A stretch of 48,282 nt of DNA, taken from Halobellus inordinatus. Lineage in GTDB: Archaea > Halobacteriota > Halobacteria > Halobacteriales > Haloferacaceae. The DNA is taken from contig NZ_JANHAV010000013.1 of the NCBI RefSeq assembly GCF_024464655.1, positions 1 through 48,282 on the forward strand, written 5' to 3'. A program made the translations under genes and the position numbers. Position 1 is the first letter of the stretch. Each line of letters begins with the position of its first letter. The notes below the pieces were generated by a model. It saw only the letters and a program-made list of their open reading frames with translations. It was not told the DNA's origin and made no database searches. Of the stretch, positions 8,829-17,215 are shown one piece after another.

Positions 8829-8951
8829 ATAATAACCAACAAATTCCCGTAGTTTGAATGTTACCCCGCGAACGGTGAGTTGGGGTGTTCGCCTTACCGA
8901 ACAGTATGAATCTGAATCCCCTCGCTGCAGTTCACCTGGGAAGCACTAATG

Positions 8952-8960
8952 TTATTTAGG
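8952..8960 (+). promoter_or_regulatory. Putative TATA box for the small gene at 8982
   Basis: The sequence ttatttagg is centred about 26 bases before ATG 8982, as expected for a leaderless archaeal promoter. It supports the small downstream reading frame being real. Confidence 0.4.
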
Positions 8961-8981
8961 AATTGACAGTGAGTCACTCCT

Positions 8982-9233
8982 ATGGATAACCCAATGGCCC
9001 TCAATAACGTGAAGAAGCGACACCTAGTTTCGTGGGACGGGACGTCCTCGCTGTACGTCGTCGTTGAAACCACCGACTCGTGGTTTGAGGTTATGGACCG
9101 CAATGAGAACAGATACCGATGTGATCCAGCAGAATCACAGTGTCACAACCTGCAGACGGATACGCAACACTCAATAGATGGTTTTCAGATCCTCGGGGAG
9201 GCCTACGATATTATCACGTGGGCTACTGCGTGA
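8982..9233 (+). CDS. Small protein of unknown function
   Basis: An 83-residue reading frame that does not match any family I recognise. It has a predicted beta-rich pattern (LYVVVETTDSWFEVMD), two Cys residues and acidic composition, consistent with a halophilic protein. A TATA-like box sits at the right distance for a leaderless start at ATG 8982; a second in-frame ATG lies four codons later. It lies between the divergent Gfo/Idh dehydrogenase and the galU gene, on the same strand as galU with a 68-base gap. Confidence 0.45.
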   Translation: MDNPMALNNVKKRHLVSWDGTSSLYVVVETTDSWFEVMDRNENRYRCDPAESQCHNLQTDTQHSIDGFQILGEAYDIITWATA

Positions 9234-9301
9234 AACCTAGACCAACAATACTATCAGATAATAAGTAATATCTCCGTTCAGTGAACGTGTCATAGCGAGT
9301 T

Positions 9302-10165
9302 ATGGATGTCACGAAAGCAGTCATTCCGGCAGCGGGATTCGGCACACGGTTTCTACCGGTGACGAAGGCTCAGCCAAAGGAGATGATGCCAGTCTTGGAC
9401 AAACCGGCAATCCAATATGTAGTTGAGGAAGCAGTTGAGGCTGGGATCGATGATATACTCATTATTACTGGGCGAGGAAAACAAGCTATCGAACGCCACT
9501 TCGGGAAGTCATATGAATTGGAAAAAGAGCTTGATGCCGCTGGGAAAACCGATCGGCTAAATCGCGTGCAAGAAATCGCTGACCTCGCTGATATCCATTA
9601 CGTCCGACAGAAAGAACGCGAAGGTCTTGGCGACGCAGTGCAGTACGCTCAGAAACACGTTGGTAACAATCCATTCGCACTCCTATTAGGAGATACCGTC
9701 ATCGAAAGTGACACTCCGTGCATTGAGACTCTGATTAAACACTCGGAAGAGCACAAAACATCCGTTATATCTCTAGAACGGGTCCCGTGGGCACAAGTCG
9801 CATCATACGGAATCGCTGACGTCGACGCTGACACGACTAGTGGTAGTTTTCCGGTAGCCGATTTTGTTGAGAAACCCTCACGAGATGATGCACCGTCGAA
9901 CCTTGCGATTACCGGACGGTACATCTTCACACCCGACATCTTCGACGCGCTCGCGGCGACAGAGAAGGGAATAAACGGAGAACTGCAATTGACAGATGCA
10001 CTCCGGAAGCTCAATGCGATCCGGGGCGTTGAACTCAGGGGAGATCGTTACGACATCGGCAACATCCCGAGCTGGTTGCAGGCAAATGTCGAAATGGCAT
10101 TACAACATAACGACGGCAAAATGAACGCCGCTGTCGAAGCACTTCTGCAGGATCAGTTCGATTGA
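9302..10165 (+). CDS. galU: UTP--glucose-1-phosphate uridylyltransferase
   Basis: A 287-residue nucleotidyltransferase with the signature PAAGFGTRFLP (residues 9-19) and the lysine motif PKEM (25-28), typical of GalU/AglF-type enzymes. It makes UDP-glucose from glucose-1-phosphate and UTP. UDP-glucose feeds epimerases, oxidation to UDP-glucuronate and glycosyltransferases. That matches the neighbouring ArnA-like decarboxylase, which would need UDP-glucuronate or a related compound. No UDP-glucose 6-dehydrogenase gene is in the window. AT-rich taatat about 35 bases upstream may be its TATA element. Confidence 0.88.
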   Translation: MDVTKAVIPAAGFGTRFLPVTKAQPKEMMPVLDKPAIQYVVEEAVEAGIDDILIITGRGKQAIERHFGKSYELEKELDAAGKTDRLNRVQEIADLADIHYVRQKEREGLGDAVQYAQKHVGNNPFALLLGDTVIESDTPCIETLIKHSEEHKTSVISLERVPWAQVASYGIADVDADTTSGSFPVADFVEKPSRDDAPSNLAITGRYIFTPDIFDALAATEKGINGELQLTDALRKLNAIRGVELRGDRYDIGNIPSWLQANVEMALQHNDGKMNAAVEALLQDQFD

Positions 10166-10251
10166 GCCGACTTTTGATCATACGATTTCTCGAGTTTTTT
10201 GGCTCGCGAACGCCGTTACGCGTCCCGAACCTGTGCAGCTGACCCGATGTG

Positions 10252-11097
10252 TCACTCGGAGCTGCGGTTTGTTTCAACTGTCTCTACGAGTGTCTTTGCC
10301 GCTCGTTTCACGGCCGTAATCGGTCCACGCTGCCGAAGATCTCTGCGGAATCGATAGATTAGGAGTCGAATGAGCCACGGGCGCCAATCGAAAGATTGTA
10401 TCGAGACCCCTGAGAGTGTCTGATGGAATACCCGCGGGACTCCAGTCTCTTCGTTGAGCCGTTCAGCAACTCGATCCGGATTGGGAACCCGACCATGGAG
10501 GATAGCGACGTCTTGTTCGATTACACCAGCGAATGGATACCGACAGTTGTACTCTGTTGGGAGAACTGTCATATTGACAGCTGTTTCGTAGGAGGCTTTC
10601 CGAAAGGCCGGCTGGTCACCAGCAATTCCGGGATTTGGCGCTGTTCGGTGTCCTTGAAAATGGTACTGTCCCCACGCATCTATGAGTCGATGGACAGCCT
10701 CAGTCTGGCGGTAAGCGAGGACTCCGGTATTATATTCAGGATACGCGTCAGGGACGTCCACTGGCTCTGTCTCTCGGTAGGGGTCTTCAGCGACAGCAAG
10801 TTCAAACTCGTCGAGGATATCATAGACTGGATCGAGTTCTCCGCATACAACGGTGTCTGTATCGAGAAACAGTGTCCGATCGTAACTTGAGCGGAGCAAG
10901 CAGTGTATTTTATCTCCCCACGTGTACAGTGGGTCCTGAATTACCTCCACGACGTCAAATAAGGTTGATTCTCTCGGTTCGTCGGTCAGCAGTGTGGCTG
11001 GAAGCTCTGGGTGATGTCTCTTGAGCGACCGCACAGATCGCTGTGCTTCCTGGAAATAATCTTCGCCGGTGGCGACATAGAGCACCCCTCGCGTCAC
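10252..11097 (-). CDS. GT-A glycosyltransferase (GT8-like)
   Basis: A 281-residue protein with the metal-binding DxD motif D79-T80-D81 in LFLDTDTVV, the hallmark of GT-A enzymes. Other typical parts are the opening VLYVATGEDY, the block YNTGVLAYR near residue 124 and HGRVPNP near residue 206, which could provide the late His ligand. The C-terminus is basic and may touch the membrane. It probably transfers a sugar from a nucleotide donor; donor and acceptor are unknown. It is the last gene of a leftward run with the phosphorylase homologue and the ArnA-like enzyme, 115 bases after the former. Confidence 0.75.
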   Translation of the reverse strand: MTRGVLYVATGEDYFQEAQRSVRSLKRHHPELPATLLTDEPRESTLFDVVEVIQDPLYTWGDKIHCLLRSSYDRTLFLDTDTVVCGELDPVYDILDEFELAVAEDPYRETEPVDVPDAYPEYNTGVLAYRQTEAVHRLIDAWGQYHFQGHRTAPNPGIAGDQPAFRKASYETAVNMTVLPTEYNCRYPFAGVIEQDVAILHGRVPNPDRVAERLNEETGVPRVFHQTLSGVSIQSFDWRPWLIRLLIYRFRRDLRQRGPITAVKRAAKTLVETVETNRSSE

Positions 11098-11212
11098 AGT
11101 GCTACAATCCCCCGCGAATCGGGCAATCTCGATTCGTCAACAGGTGTCAGTAGGTCAAAGTGAGGATTGTCAAAGAAGTGAATAACGGGTGAAGCCAAGT
11201 GAGAGGCCATTG

Positions 11213-12079
11213 CTATCGGTACTGATCCCATTCTGGGTGAGTACTTTTCCGCGCCGACGCTTTGTATCCGGTACAGCACTCTCTCGAGTCCAAGGGGAGT
11301 TTAGACACAAGCCGTTCGATCAACCGAGTTGAATTATCGTTATACTGGGACTGTGCATCATCAATAAGTGCGAGCGTTACTGGATCAGCGTCCTGCTGAC
11401 CGATATCACCGATGTCGAAGTCGGTAATCAACGCGAGGTTGAGGAAGCACAGTTCTAGTTCACGAGCGAGGGCGACTTCTGGATACACAGACATATTGAT
11501 GATATCTGCACTGAACGAGCGGTACATATGACTCTCTGCTCGGGTAGCAAACCGGGGTCCCTCAATTACAATAACGATAGCATCGGTGTGCGGTTCCAAG
11601 CCTGCTTCGGGTGCCTCTGCCATCGCGATATCGATCATATCACGGCAGAACGGCGTATCCGAGCTAAAGTGATAGACCGGCTCAGTGTCGAAAAACGTAT
11701 CTTGCCTATTATCAGTCCAATCGATGTAATCGGTCGGGAAGACGACGCTGCCTGGTTCAATATCCTCATTCAGGCTACCGGCTGCAATTGCACTGACAAC
11801 GTGGGTAACCCCGAGTGCGTATAAGGCGAAAATGTTCGCACGGTAGTTGACCGAGTGTGACGGTATTTCGTGGTTATTCCCATGACGAGAGACGAAGGCA
11901 ACGTTCGTTCCTTCAACTTCACCAACGACGAGTGGTCCACTTGGTGACCCAAAGGGCGTCTCAACTTCTATCGTCCGTGTAACGTCAATTGCCGTTGTAA
12001 TTCCTGCTCCACCAGTAATACCAACACTCGCTGCAGGCGGTTCAGCGAGCAATTGGTCCGTGTGAATGACTTCCGTCAT
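11213..12079 (-). CDS. MTA phosphorylase / purine nucleoside phosphorylase family protein
   Basis: A 288-residue phosphorylase of the MTAP family. It shows the phosphate-site SRHG (residues 64-67), NYRAN (78-82), GSL (101-103), the block GPRFATRAESHMYR (174-187) and TDFD with D220 and D222, the Asp pair that recognises adenine in MTA phosphorylases. It would split methylthioadenosine or a purine nucleoside to a base and a sugar-1-phosphate. The substrate loop reads NMSVYPEVALARE, a Ser where MTAP usually has Thr. It lies 38 bases after the ArnA-like gene and before a glycosyltransferase, an unusual setting for a salvage enzyme. A 3' extension of about 20 basic residues is unlike the family. 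Confidence 0.8.
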   Translation of the reverse strand: MTEVIHTDQLLAEPPAASVGITGGAGITTAIDVTRTIEVETPFGSPSGPLVVGEVEGTNVAFVSRHGNNHEIPSHSVNYRANIFALYALGVTHVVSAIAAGSLNEDIEPGSVVFPTDYIDWTDNRQDTFFDTEPVYHFSSDTPFCRDMIDIAMAEAPEAGLEPHTDAIVIVIEGPRFATRAESHMYRSFSADIINMSVYPEVALARELELCFLNLALITDFDIGDIGQQDADPVTLALIDDAQSQYNDNSTRLIERLVSKLPLDSRECCTGYKASARKSTHPEWDQYR

Positions 12080-12117
12080 AGCTAATTGATTTGTTGTATG
12101 TCGGGTTTAGTAGCTAC

Positions 12118-13176
12118 TCAAGGCTGAACATCTAACTCGGATTCGAACTGGTCAATGTAATACTGTATCGACTCCGTGAGTAAATCCTCTAAACTGTAGC
12201 GTGGCTCCCAACCAGCCGATTGGAGTTTATCCGTGTCAGGAATTCGACGCTCACTGTCATCATATCCTTCGCCATAGAATTCTTCACCCGAGATAGTACG
12301 CAGTTCTGGGAGGGTCCCATCCGGACTTAACTCCGCATAGATTGTTCTCATTCGGTTAGCAAATTCTTCGATTGTTACCTCGTTGTTTGGGTGTCCGACA
12401 TTCACGATTTCACGGTCGAATTGGCCACCTTCGTTACGCAGAATGAGCATAATTGCATCGATCGCATCTTCGATGTACGTGAATGTCCGCCTGTTTGTCC
12501 CACCATTCACCAAGTACATCGGGTGGTCAAAGAGTAACGCCGACATAAAGCTCGCGAACACTCTCGGCGTTCCTTCATCGGGTGATTCAACAAGATAGTC
12601 CATCTGTGGACCAATGAAGTTAAACGGACGGATGATGGTGTACTGAAGCTGATTCTCTTGACCGTGTGCGTGAACCATTCGTTCGAGTAACTGCTTCGCG
12701 CAGCTGTAGATCCAGCGCTGATCTTCGATAGGCCCGAGAATTAAATTCGATGAATCCTCAGAGAAGACGATATCATCTCGATTTCCGAGGAGTCCGTACA
12801 CCTCACACGTTGAGAACTGAATTAGCCTCGTGTCCGTTTCCTCACAAAGGTCGACGATTTTCAGATTTTCAAATAGGTTTAATTCGACAACCTCAAGTGG
12901 CTTATCGACGTATTGTTGCGGATTTGCATACGCAATCAGATCGAAGACAACATCTGCCTCTTTAATTACCTCGCGACAAAGCTCATCGTTCTCCTCATCA
13001 GTTATATCTGCTTCGTGGAACGTAAATGAGTCCTCACTGAGCAGGTTCGCTATCTTCTCTGAGTCGATATCAACAGCGACAACTGATTTTCCCTGGTCGA
13101 TTAGTCGTTGACAGAGGTGTGAACCGATAAAGCCACCTCCGCCAAATACAGCAATCACGCCTCTGCTGGCCCCCAC
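12118..13176 (-). CDS. ArnA-like NDP-sugar decarboxylase/dehydrogenase (extended SDR)
   Basis: A 352-residue extended SDR with GGGGFIG (residues 12-18), Y157 and K161 (YSCAK). The block RWIYSCAKQLLERM, then IIRPFNFIGPQMD, and the ending EGYDDSERRIPD, match the C-terminal dehydrogenase domain of E. coli ArnA and related UDP-xylose synthases. ArnA oxidises and decarboxylates UDP-glucuronate to a 4-keto-pentose. The Glu of ArnA E434 is kept as E125 and the Arg619 equivalent is kept in ERRIP. The Ser433 equivalent is C124 (STCEVYG). It likely makes an activated pentose for the downstream glycosyltransferase in the same leftward run. Confidence 0.75.
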   Translation of the reverse strand: MGASRGVIAVFGGGGFIGSHLCQRLIDQGKSVVAVDIDSEKIANLLSEDSFTFHEADITDEENDELCREVIKEADVVFDLIAYANPQQYVDKPLEVVELNLFENLKIVDLCEETDTRLIQFSTCEVYGLLGNRDDIVFSEDSSNLILGPIEDQRWIYSCAKQLLERMVHAHGQENQLQYTIIRPFNFIGPQMDYLVESPDEGTPRVFASFMSALLFDHPMYLVNGGTNRRTFTYIEDAIDAIMLILRNEGGQFDREIVNVGHPNNEVTIEEFANRMRTIYAELSPDGTLPELRTISGEEFYGEGYDDSERRIPDTDKLQSAGWEPRYSLEDLLTESIQYYIDQFESELDVQP

Positions 13177-13491
13177 TTGACCGGCATATTACTTATTAAA
13201 GTGTCAGGACAAAGCATAAAAATTTTCATTGCGCCCGGGATTTCATTTTAATTTATTACATATGTAGGGGCCGGATCCTGCCAACAGCGGCCTTCCTTCA
13301 ACTCTCGCAGGGAGAAAGCCGAATATAAGCCCCAATCTGTATCTTGTTCCAGAAACGTCACCTAGTGCAGACTAATCAATATACAGGCAAGATTTCACGG
13401 CTGATTCGGCTGTGAGATCGTGAAATAAACACCGTGGCAACCCTTCTATGACACCCCAGACCTATACATTCATCCGCTAACAGTTACGTGT
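13177..13491. other. AT-rich intergenic region between divergent genes
   Basis: About 315 bases hold the promoters of the leftward ArnA-like gene and the rightward phosphoesterase. A long A/T stretch runs at 13215-13262. An 8-base inverted repeat atttcacg/cgtgaaat lies at 13392-13399 and 13419-13426. No reading frame with coding character was seen. Confidence 0.5.
13463..13470 (+). promoter_or_regulatory. Putative TATA box for the phosphoesterase
   Basis: The sequence tatacatt is centred about 26 bases before ATG 13492, the spacing of a leaderless haloarchaeal promoter. Confidence 0.45.
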
Positions 13492-14379
13492 ATGAGGGTT
13501 CTCGTCTGTAACGACCTTCACCTCAAACCTGCAGCGAGTGACTACGACATCGACACAATGGAGATCCCAGATGGCGTTGACGCCGTATTCATCGCCGGAG
13601 ATCTCACACATCGCGATGGAACCGATGACATTGCACTCGCACGCCGATTCATCGATCAATTTGATATTGACGTCTTGTACGTACCCGGGAACCACGACCA
13701 TGCTCCAATGCCTGTGCGCGTTGCCGAGGGATTTGAGCACGCGACCAACGGTCACAATGTGACCCGTGAGTATGAGTCGTATTCAGTCGTCGGCTGGGGA
13801 TGTGAGTCTCGATCGCTTGATAATGCGCTCGATCAAGCAGCGTTTCCTACGCTTGACCCTCGGACTGCTCCACGTGGTGAGCGACGGTATCGGGCGGATC
13901 AAACCGCGAATGCCATCGAAAGCGCACTTCATAGTCTCGTCACCAACCAAGTGACCACATCTGCTGCCGCTGATGAACTCGGTATCGCCGACGAGAACAT
14001 TCCGACGTTCCATCAGAGCGTTCACCGCATTCAGGAGACGTATGATCACCTTTCCGATCTTGTTGGCGACAGGTCGAACGTTGTCATCGTCTCTCATCTG
14101 TCCCCATTCAACACGTCTTTCGATCGACACCACTCGACAGGAACGCGTGAAGAGGATCGTGAGGCGTTTCACACCGGCTCTATTGCTCTAAAACTTATCA
14201 CAAAGACCCACGACGTCTACGCAACAGTTAGTGGGCACTCTCACGCCTTTGGGTACGAGACCGGAGATAGCGAGACAGGTGCCCCTCATATACTTAATCT
14301 CGGCTACCGTGGACTCGGTATCGTTGATATCTGTCCCACTACCAACGAGTTCAGCTTTGTTGAGCTGAACACGGGCTGA
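13492..14379 (+). CDS. Calcineurin-like metallophosphoesterase
   Basis: A 295-residue protein with the metal-binding set NDLHL (residues 7-11), AGDLTHRD (near 36-43), GNHDH (near 67-71), VSHLSPFN (near 200) and SGHSHAFG near 250. This motif order marks MPE phosphoesterases of the MJ0936/ICC type rather than PPP enzymes. It hydrolyses a phosphate ester with a two-metal centre; substrates in the family include nucleotides, phospholipids and nucleic acids. An insert of about 80 residues between the third and fourth motifs is unusual and may define specificity. It is transcribed alone, away from the glycan genes. Confidence 0.82.
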   Translation: MRVLVCNDLHLKPAASDYDIDTMEIPDGVDAVFIAGDLTHRDGTDDIALARRFIDQFDIDVLYVPGNHDHAPMPVRVAEGFEHATNGHNVTREYESYSVVGWGCESRSLDNALDQAAFPTLDPRTAPRGERRYRADQTANAIESALHSLVTNQVTTSAAADELGIADENIPTFHQSVHRIQETYDHLSDLVGDRSNVVIVSHLSPFNTSFDRHHSTGTREEDREAFHTGSIALKLITKTHDVYATVSGHSHAFGYETGDSETGAPHILNLGYRGLGIVDICPTTNEFSFVELNTG

Positions 14380-14491
14380 TACAGCTACTCCTGAGCATCA
14401 GTCCGATCACGGGAATAGATCAACTACCCGACCCTGCTTCGCTCACCCCGAAGAGTTCGCTTGTGGAGGGTGAGGCCTGTCCGTGAATCGC

Positions 14492-14510
14492 CTCGGGGTC
14501 AAGCCCCGAG
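14492..14510. repeat. Perfect hairpin, IS605-type end candidate
   Basis: Arms ctcgggg and ccccgag flank a five-base loop. Flanking sequence tgaatcgc and acttcctgc matches what I remember of haloarchaeal IS200/IS605 ends. Related sequence occurs at 2241-2280 and 15396-15415. Confidence 0.35.
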
Positions 14511-14789
14511 ACTTCCTGCATCGATGACACGCTTTGCAGACACCTGAGTGGTGTCCGTAGGGAGCGCAGTTTCCACAGGCGTAGATTCGGGCCGTCCCCG
14601 CGAACCGGTCACCTGACGACCGGTTCTACCGGTAGTCACTGACTGAACAAGCGTTTTCGCAAGTGGCAACGCTGTCGCGTCGGCGGCTGATCACCGCCGT
14701 CAGCAACAGCTTCGCCATCAATCAGCGTTGTTCAACCGCTATCGACGACTCATCACGACAGAACAGGTGGCTCAGGTCAGCCTAACCGG

Positions 14790-14975
14790 CGATGCTTTGT
14801 GAGGTACTGGGTCTGGAAATCGGTGAAATGCGACGACCTCGCGAACTACGTACCCTCCGATCTCGCCGCGCTGAAAGCGCGACTCGATCAGCCGCTCCGA
14901 GCAGTGCAAGATCGACCGGAACTACTCAAGTCCGTTGTCAGATGGGCTAGATTCGATCTTGACGAATCGCATTAG
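14790..14975 (+). pseudogene. IS630-like transposase C-terminal remnant
   Basis: One frame reads FVRYWVWKSVKCDDL, then YVPSDLAALKARLDQ and a PELLKSVV block, ending in TAG at 14973-14975. This resembles the tail of IS630-type transposases after the catalytic Glu (a W-K-x-x-K-x-D-D-L pattern). Nothing upstream in this frame is coding, so only a fragment remains. The assignment rests on memory of the family. Confidence 0.35.
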
Positions 14976-15069
14976 AACTGAAAAGACCAAGTGATGGATT
15001 TCTTCCACTCTGTTGGTTAAGTTTTTCAGCGCCCGCGGAGGGGCGGAGGCGAATTCTGACCTCCGTCGA

Positions 15070-15432
15070 ATGATGACTGGCCGCTATCTCACGACGGTCC
15101 TCGAGGAAGCCGCGCACGTTGCCGAGCAGCACGACCAGGTCGCTCGTACGACAGACAACCAAGCCCACGAGTAGCTCCGATACGCTGTTCTTCGGGTGCT
15201 CGAAGGCGAGGCGGACCACCTCCCAGCAGACTGGACGCCGTTCGACGGCGTGACCGTCGGCTACGGGAGCGACGAGGCGATGTTCGATAGCTGGGACCCG
15301 AAGGTGGCTGCAAGCATCTGCGTCGCGTCGATCACGAGATTAAACGGGGCCGCGTTCCCCGACCAGACGGCCGGCTCTCAACAACCCCAGGGTGAACCGC
15401 CTCGGGGCTTGAGTGGTCTGCATAAGTTCTGA
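15070..15432 (+). pseudogene. Decayed haloarchaeal gene with in-frame stop
   Basis: The frame from ATG 15070 encodes 34 residues (starting MMTGRYLTTVLEEAAHVAEQ) and meets TAG at 15172-15174. The same frame then continues as LRYAVLRVLEGEADHLPADW and on to 15432. The codon usage and acidic character are the same on both sides, so a single base change (for example GAG to TAG) explains the stop. The tail after about residue 85 looks out of frame. The family is unknown to me. Confidence 0.45.
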
Positions 15433-15697
15433 ACTAGTCGGGAGAGACGACGAGAGCCACGACGATCCCAACGGGGTCTCCCGGTTTCTCTGTGTCGTGG
15501 GCAGCGTCCATCAGCGGGTTCAACAGTTCCGCTGATCACTCGTTACCGACGCGCGCCACTCTCTTGCTGGCGCGAATAGACAGCTACCGGAGAAGACGAT
15601 GATTCAGAGGCAGTACGGAACAGGCCTCACTCAGAAGGATAGATTCGCTCAGTACAGCGGGCGCATTTATCGGTGCAGGCTGTGTACGTTCTCCTGT

Positions 15698-15985
15698 ATG
15701 CCTGAAGAAGTCCTGTTCAAATCAGAGAGCAACCAGAGTCGAGAAGAGATCGCATCGTACCTCCGGAAAGTTGCGGACAACCTCGAAAGCGGAGACCCCA
15801 TCAACCTGAAAGCAGGCTCCGAATCTGTAACACTAAACCCCCCTGCCCGGCCGACCTTCGAGGTCAAAGCTGAACGCGAAGGTCCGGCTGGCAACATGAC
15901 TGAACGCAGCATCGAGTTCGAACTCGAATGGGACGAGAACGGCGGTGAAGAGGGTGGCGGAAGTGGTCAGTTAGAAGTCGAGTAG
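15698..15985 (+). CDS. Amphi-Trp domain protein
   Basis: A 95-residue protein that starts MPEEVLFKSE and contains REEIASYLRKVADNLESGD, the typical helix of the amphi-Trp domain. It is followed by two beta strands with an acidic Gly-rich tail. I chose ATG 15698 over the upstream in-frame ATG 15599 because the family begins with this segment and the 33 residues before it are non-acidic. The function of the domain is unknown; it is common in haloarchaea as a small stand-alone protein. Confidence 0.7.
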   Translation: MPEEVLFKSESNQSREEIASYLRKVADNLESGDPINLKAGSESVTLNPPARPTFEVKAEREGPAGNMTERSIEFELEWDENGGEEGGGSGQLEVE

Positions 15986-16142
15986 TCACTCCGCACACAC
16001 GTTCTACCAGTGGTTTCGTATATCTCCACGTCGAAATTAATGATCTTGGGCATTGTTCTATGACACTCTCGGTGGCTGTTCGTACTTCCTCTGGATGTGG
16101 TACAGAACAAGTTCATACCTCTTCAACAACAAACACGGTAGT

Positions 16143-16328
16143 ATGGGTCCCGGATACGGAGAGCAGTCCTCTTGGATCACGACACTCGGCCTCCTCGTTG
16201 CACTTGTCGCGATCGTGGGAACGCAGTTCTTGGACTGGGAGTGGGGATCTGGGCAACTCGTTCCGACGCTTATCGGTGTGGCCGTGGCCGGAATTGCCGT
16301 ATTGGCCGTTATCAGAAGAGCCCGCTAA
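16143..16328 (+). CDS. Small two-helix membrane protein
   Basis: A 61-residue protein starting at ATG 16143. It has two hydrophobic segments (about residues 12-27 and 37-56) and ends in RRAR, so both termini probably face the cytoplasm. An in-frame upstream ATG at 16053 would add a non-acidic leader unlikely to be real. I recognise no family. Another small membrane frame lies 54 bases downstream on the same strand. Confidence 0.45.
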   Translation: MGPGYGEQSSWITTLGLLVALVAIVGTQFLDWEWGSGQLVPTLIGVAVAGIAVLAVIRRAR

Positions 16329-16382
16329 ATCTGCTCGAACATTTGCCGATCAATTACCCGCCGGCCCCGTCGCTGAAACCTC

Positions 16383-16694
16383 TTGTCCGAAAGCGCCACC
16401 CGTGTCGGCAGAAAACGAGGTATCGTGACCAGTAGCCCTCTCGCATCTGGTCTCGCCATCGCCATCGGCACATTAATCGGACTCGTCGTCCTCGGCAACT
16501 CCTCGGTCAAAGTCGGATTACTGGGCGCAATTAGCGCATTTGTCGTTATGGTCGTTTTAAAATCCTATCACGTCGTTCTCGGTGTCCGAACGGCGCCTTT
16601 CTCGCCATCGCAGACCGGCAACGACACCAACGAGGAACAATCCAGCAGCGAGACTCAAGACACCGATCTCTGCTGTCCCCGAGACAGCAGTTGA
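16383..16694 (+). CDS. Small membrane protein of unknown function
   Basis: A 103-residue frame starting with TTG (or a later GTG at residue 15). It has two hydrophobic helices (about residues 21-40 and 44-62) followed by a hydrophilic Ser/Thr/Glu tail. The tail overlaps a leftward membrane-protein frame for 138 bases, so at most one of the two is likely to be expressed over its full length. There is no recognisable family. Confidence 0.35.
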   Translation: MSESATRVGRKRGIVTSSPLASGLAIAIGTLIGLVVLGNSSVKVGLLGAISAFVVMVVLKSYHVVLGVRTAPFSPSQTGNDTNEEQSSSETQDTDLCCPRDSS

Positions 16695-16844
16695 AACCTG
16701 TAACAGGCTGTACGCCAGCCAGAACGAACCCATACACGCCACCATATAGAATTGTTCACGCGACCGATTGCCGCTCGCATATTGATACACGGCGACTCCG
16801 AGAAAATTGTTGGTGTGGGGCCGACGCCCGTGTTTAATCGCCAT
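16557..16844 (-). CDS. Small membrane protein frame, opposite strand
   Basis: A leftward frame of 95 residues. From Met34 (16745) it reads as a two-helix membrane protein (hydrophobic near residues 38-53 and 57-75) ending in a basic-acidic tail RWRERRRSD. The 5' part is not obviously coding. It overlaps the tail of the rightward frame at 16383-16694. Either could be a decayed gene. Confidence 0.3.
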   Translation of the reverse strand: MAIKHGRRPHTNNFLGVAVYQYASGNRSREQFYMVACMGSFWLAYSLLQVSTAVSGTAEIGVLSLAAGLFLVGVVAGLRWRERRRSDTENDVIGF

Positions 16845-17215
16845 ACATCAGGGAGGTAGGGTACTAAATCAAAGGAGTTGACGCGGACTGCTCAATGAAG
16901 CCGAGGGATCGAACTTGCTATGGAAATCGACACCCTCGGCTTCACCCTTCTTAACCGGTAAAATCGGCAGCTAAGATCGCTATTCAACACAGCAGAATGG
17001 ACAACAATTGTGTGCAACCGCACGGTAGACCCACAGTATCACACATCCCATCGTTACCAGTTTCTGAGGCCTTCAATAGAGTCAGCACCGACCATCTCGA
17101 AGTGCCTCCGACCAATCAGACAGAGATCTGTTGTGAACGGAAGCACCTCACGTGTCTAGCGGATCGATAAGAGTTCGCAACGATTAGGCGGTGCCCCTTC
17201 GAACGCGAGGACATT
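16845..17215. other. Intergenic region with a 12-base inverted repeat
   Basis: About 370 bases without a gene. Arms tgaagccgaggg (16896-16907) and ccctcggcttca (16933-16944) form a perfect inverted repeat with a 25-base spacer. It may be an insertion-element remnant or a terminator. The promoter of the ABC operon must lie in the last 100 bases, but I see no clear TATA box. Confidence 0.4.

Larger units (their letters stand above)
14380..15597. other. Transposon debris and decayed genes
   Basis: No intact gene lies in these 1.2 kb. They hold a hairpin element (14492-14510), a leftward Cys-rich reading (about 14437-14600) with pairs CGNC and CKAC followed by a stop, an IS630-like transposase tail (14790-14975) and a stop-interrupted gene (15070-15432). 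The final 165 bases carry nothing I recognise. Similar hairpin sequence recurs at 15396-15415. Confidence 0.5.

Noticed and set aside
13392-13426. 8-base inverted repeat in the intergenic region
   Set aside because: It is short, and could be chance; it has no defined relation to a gene start.
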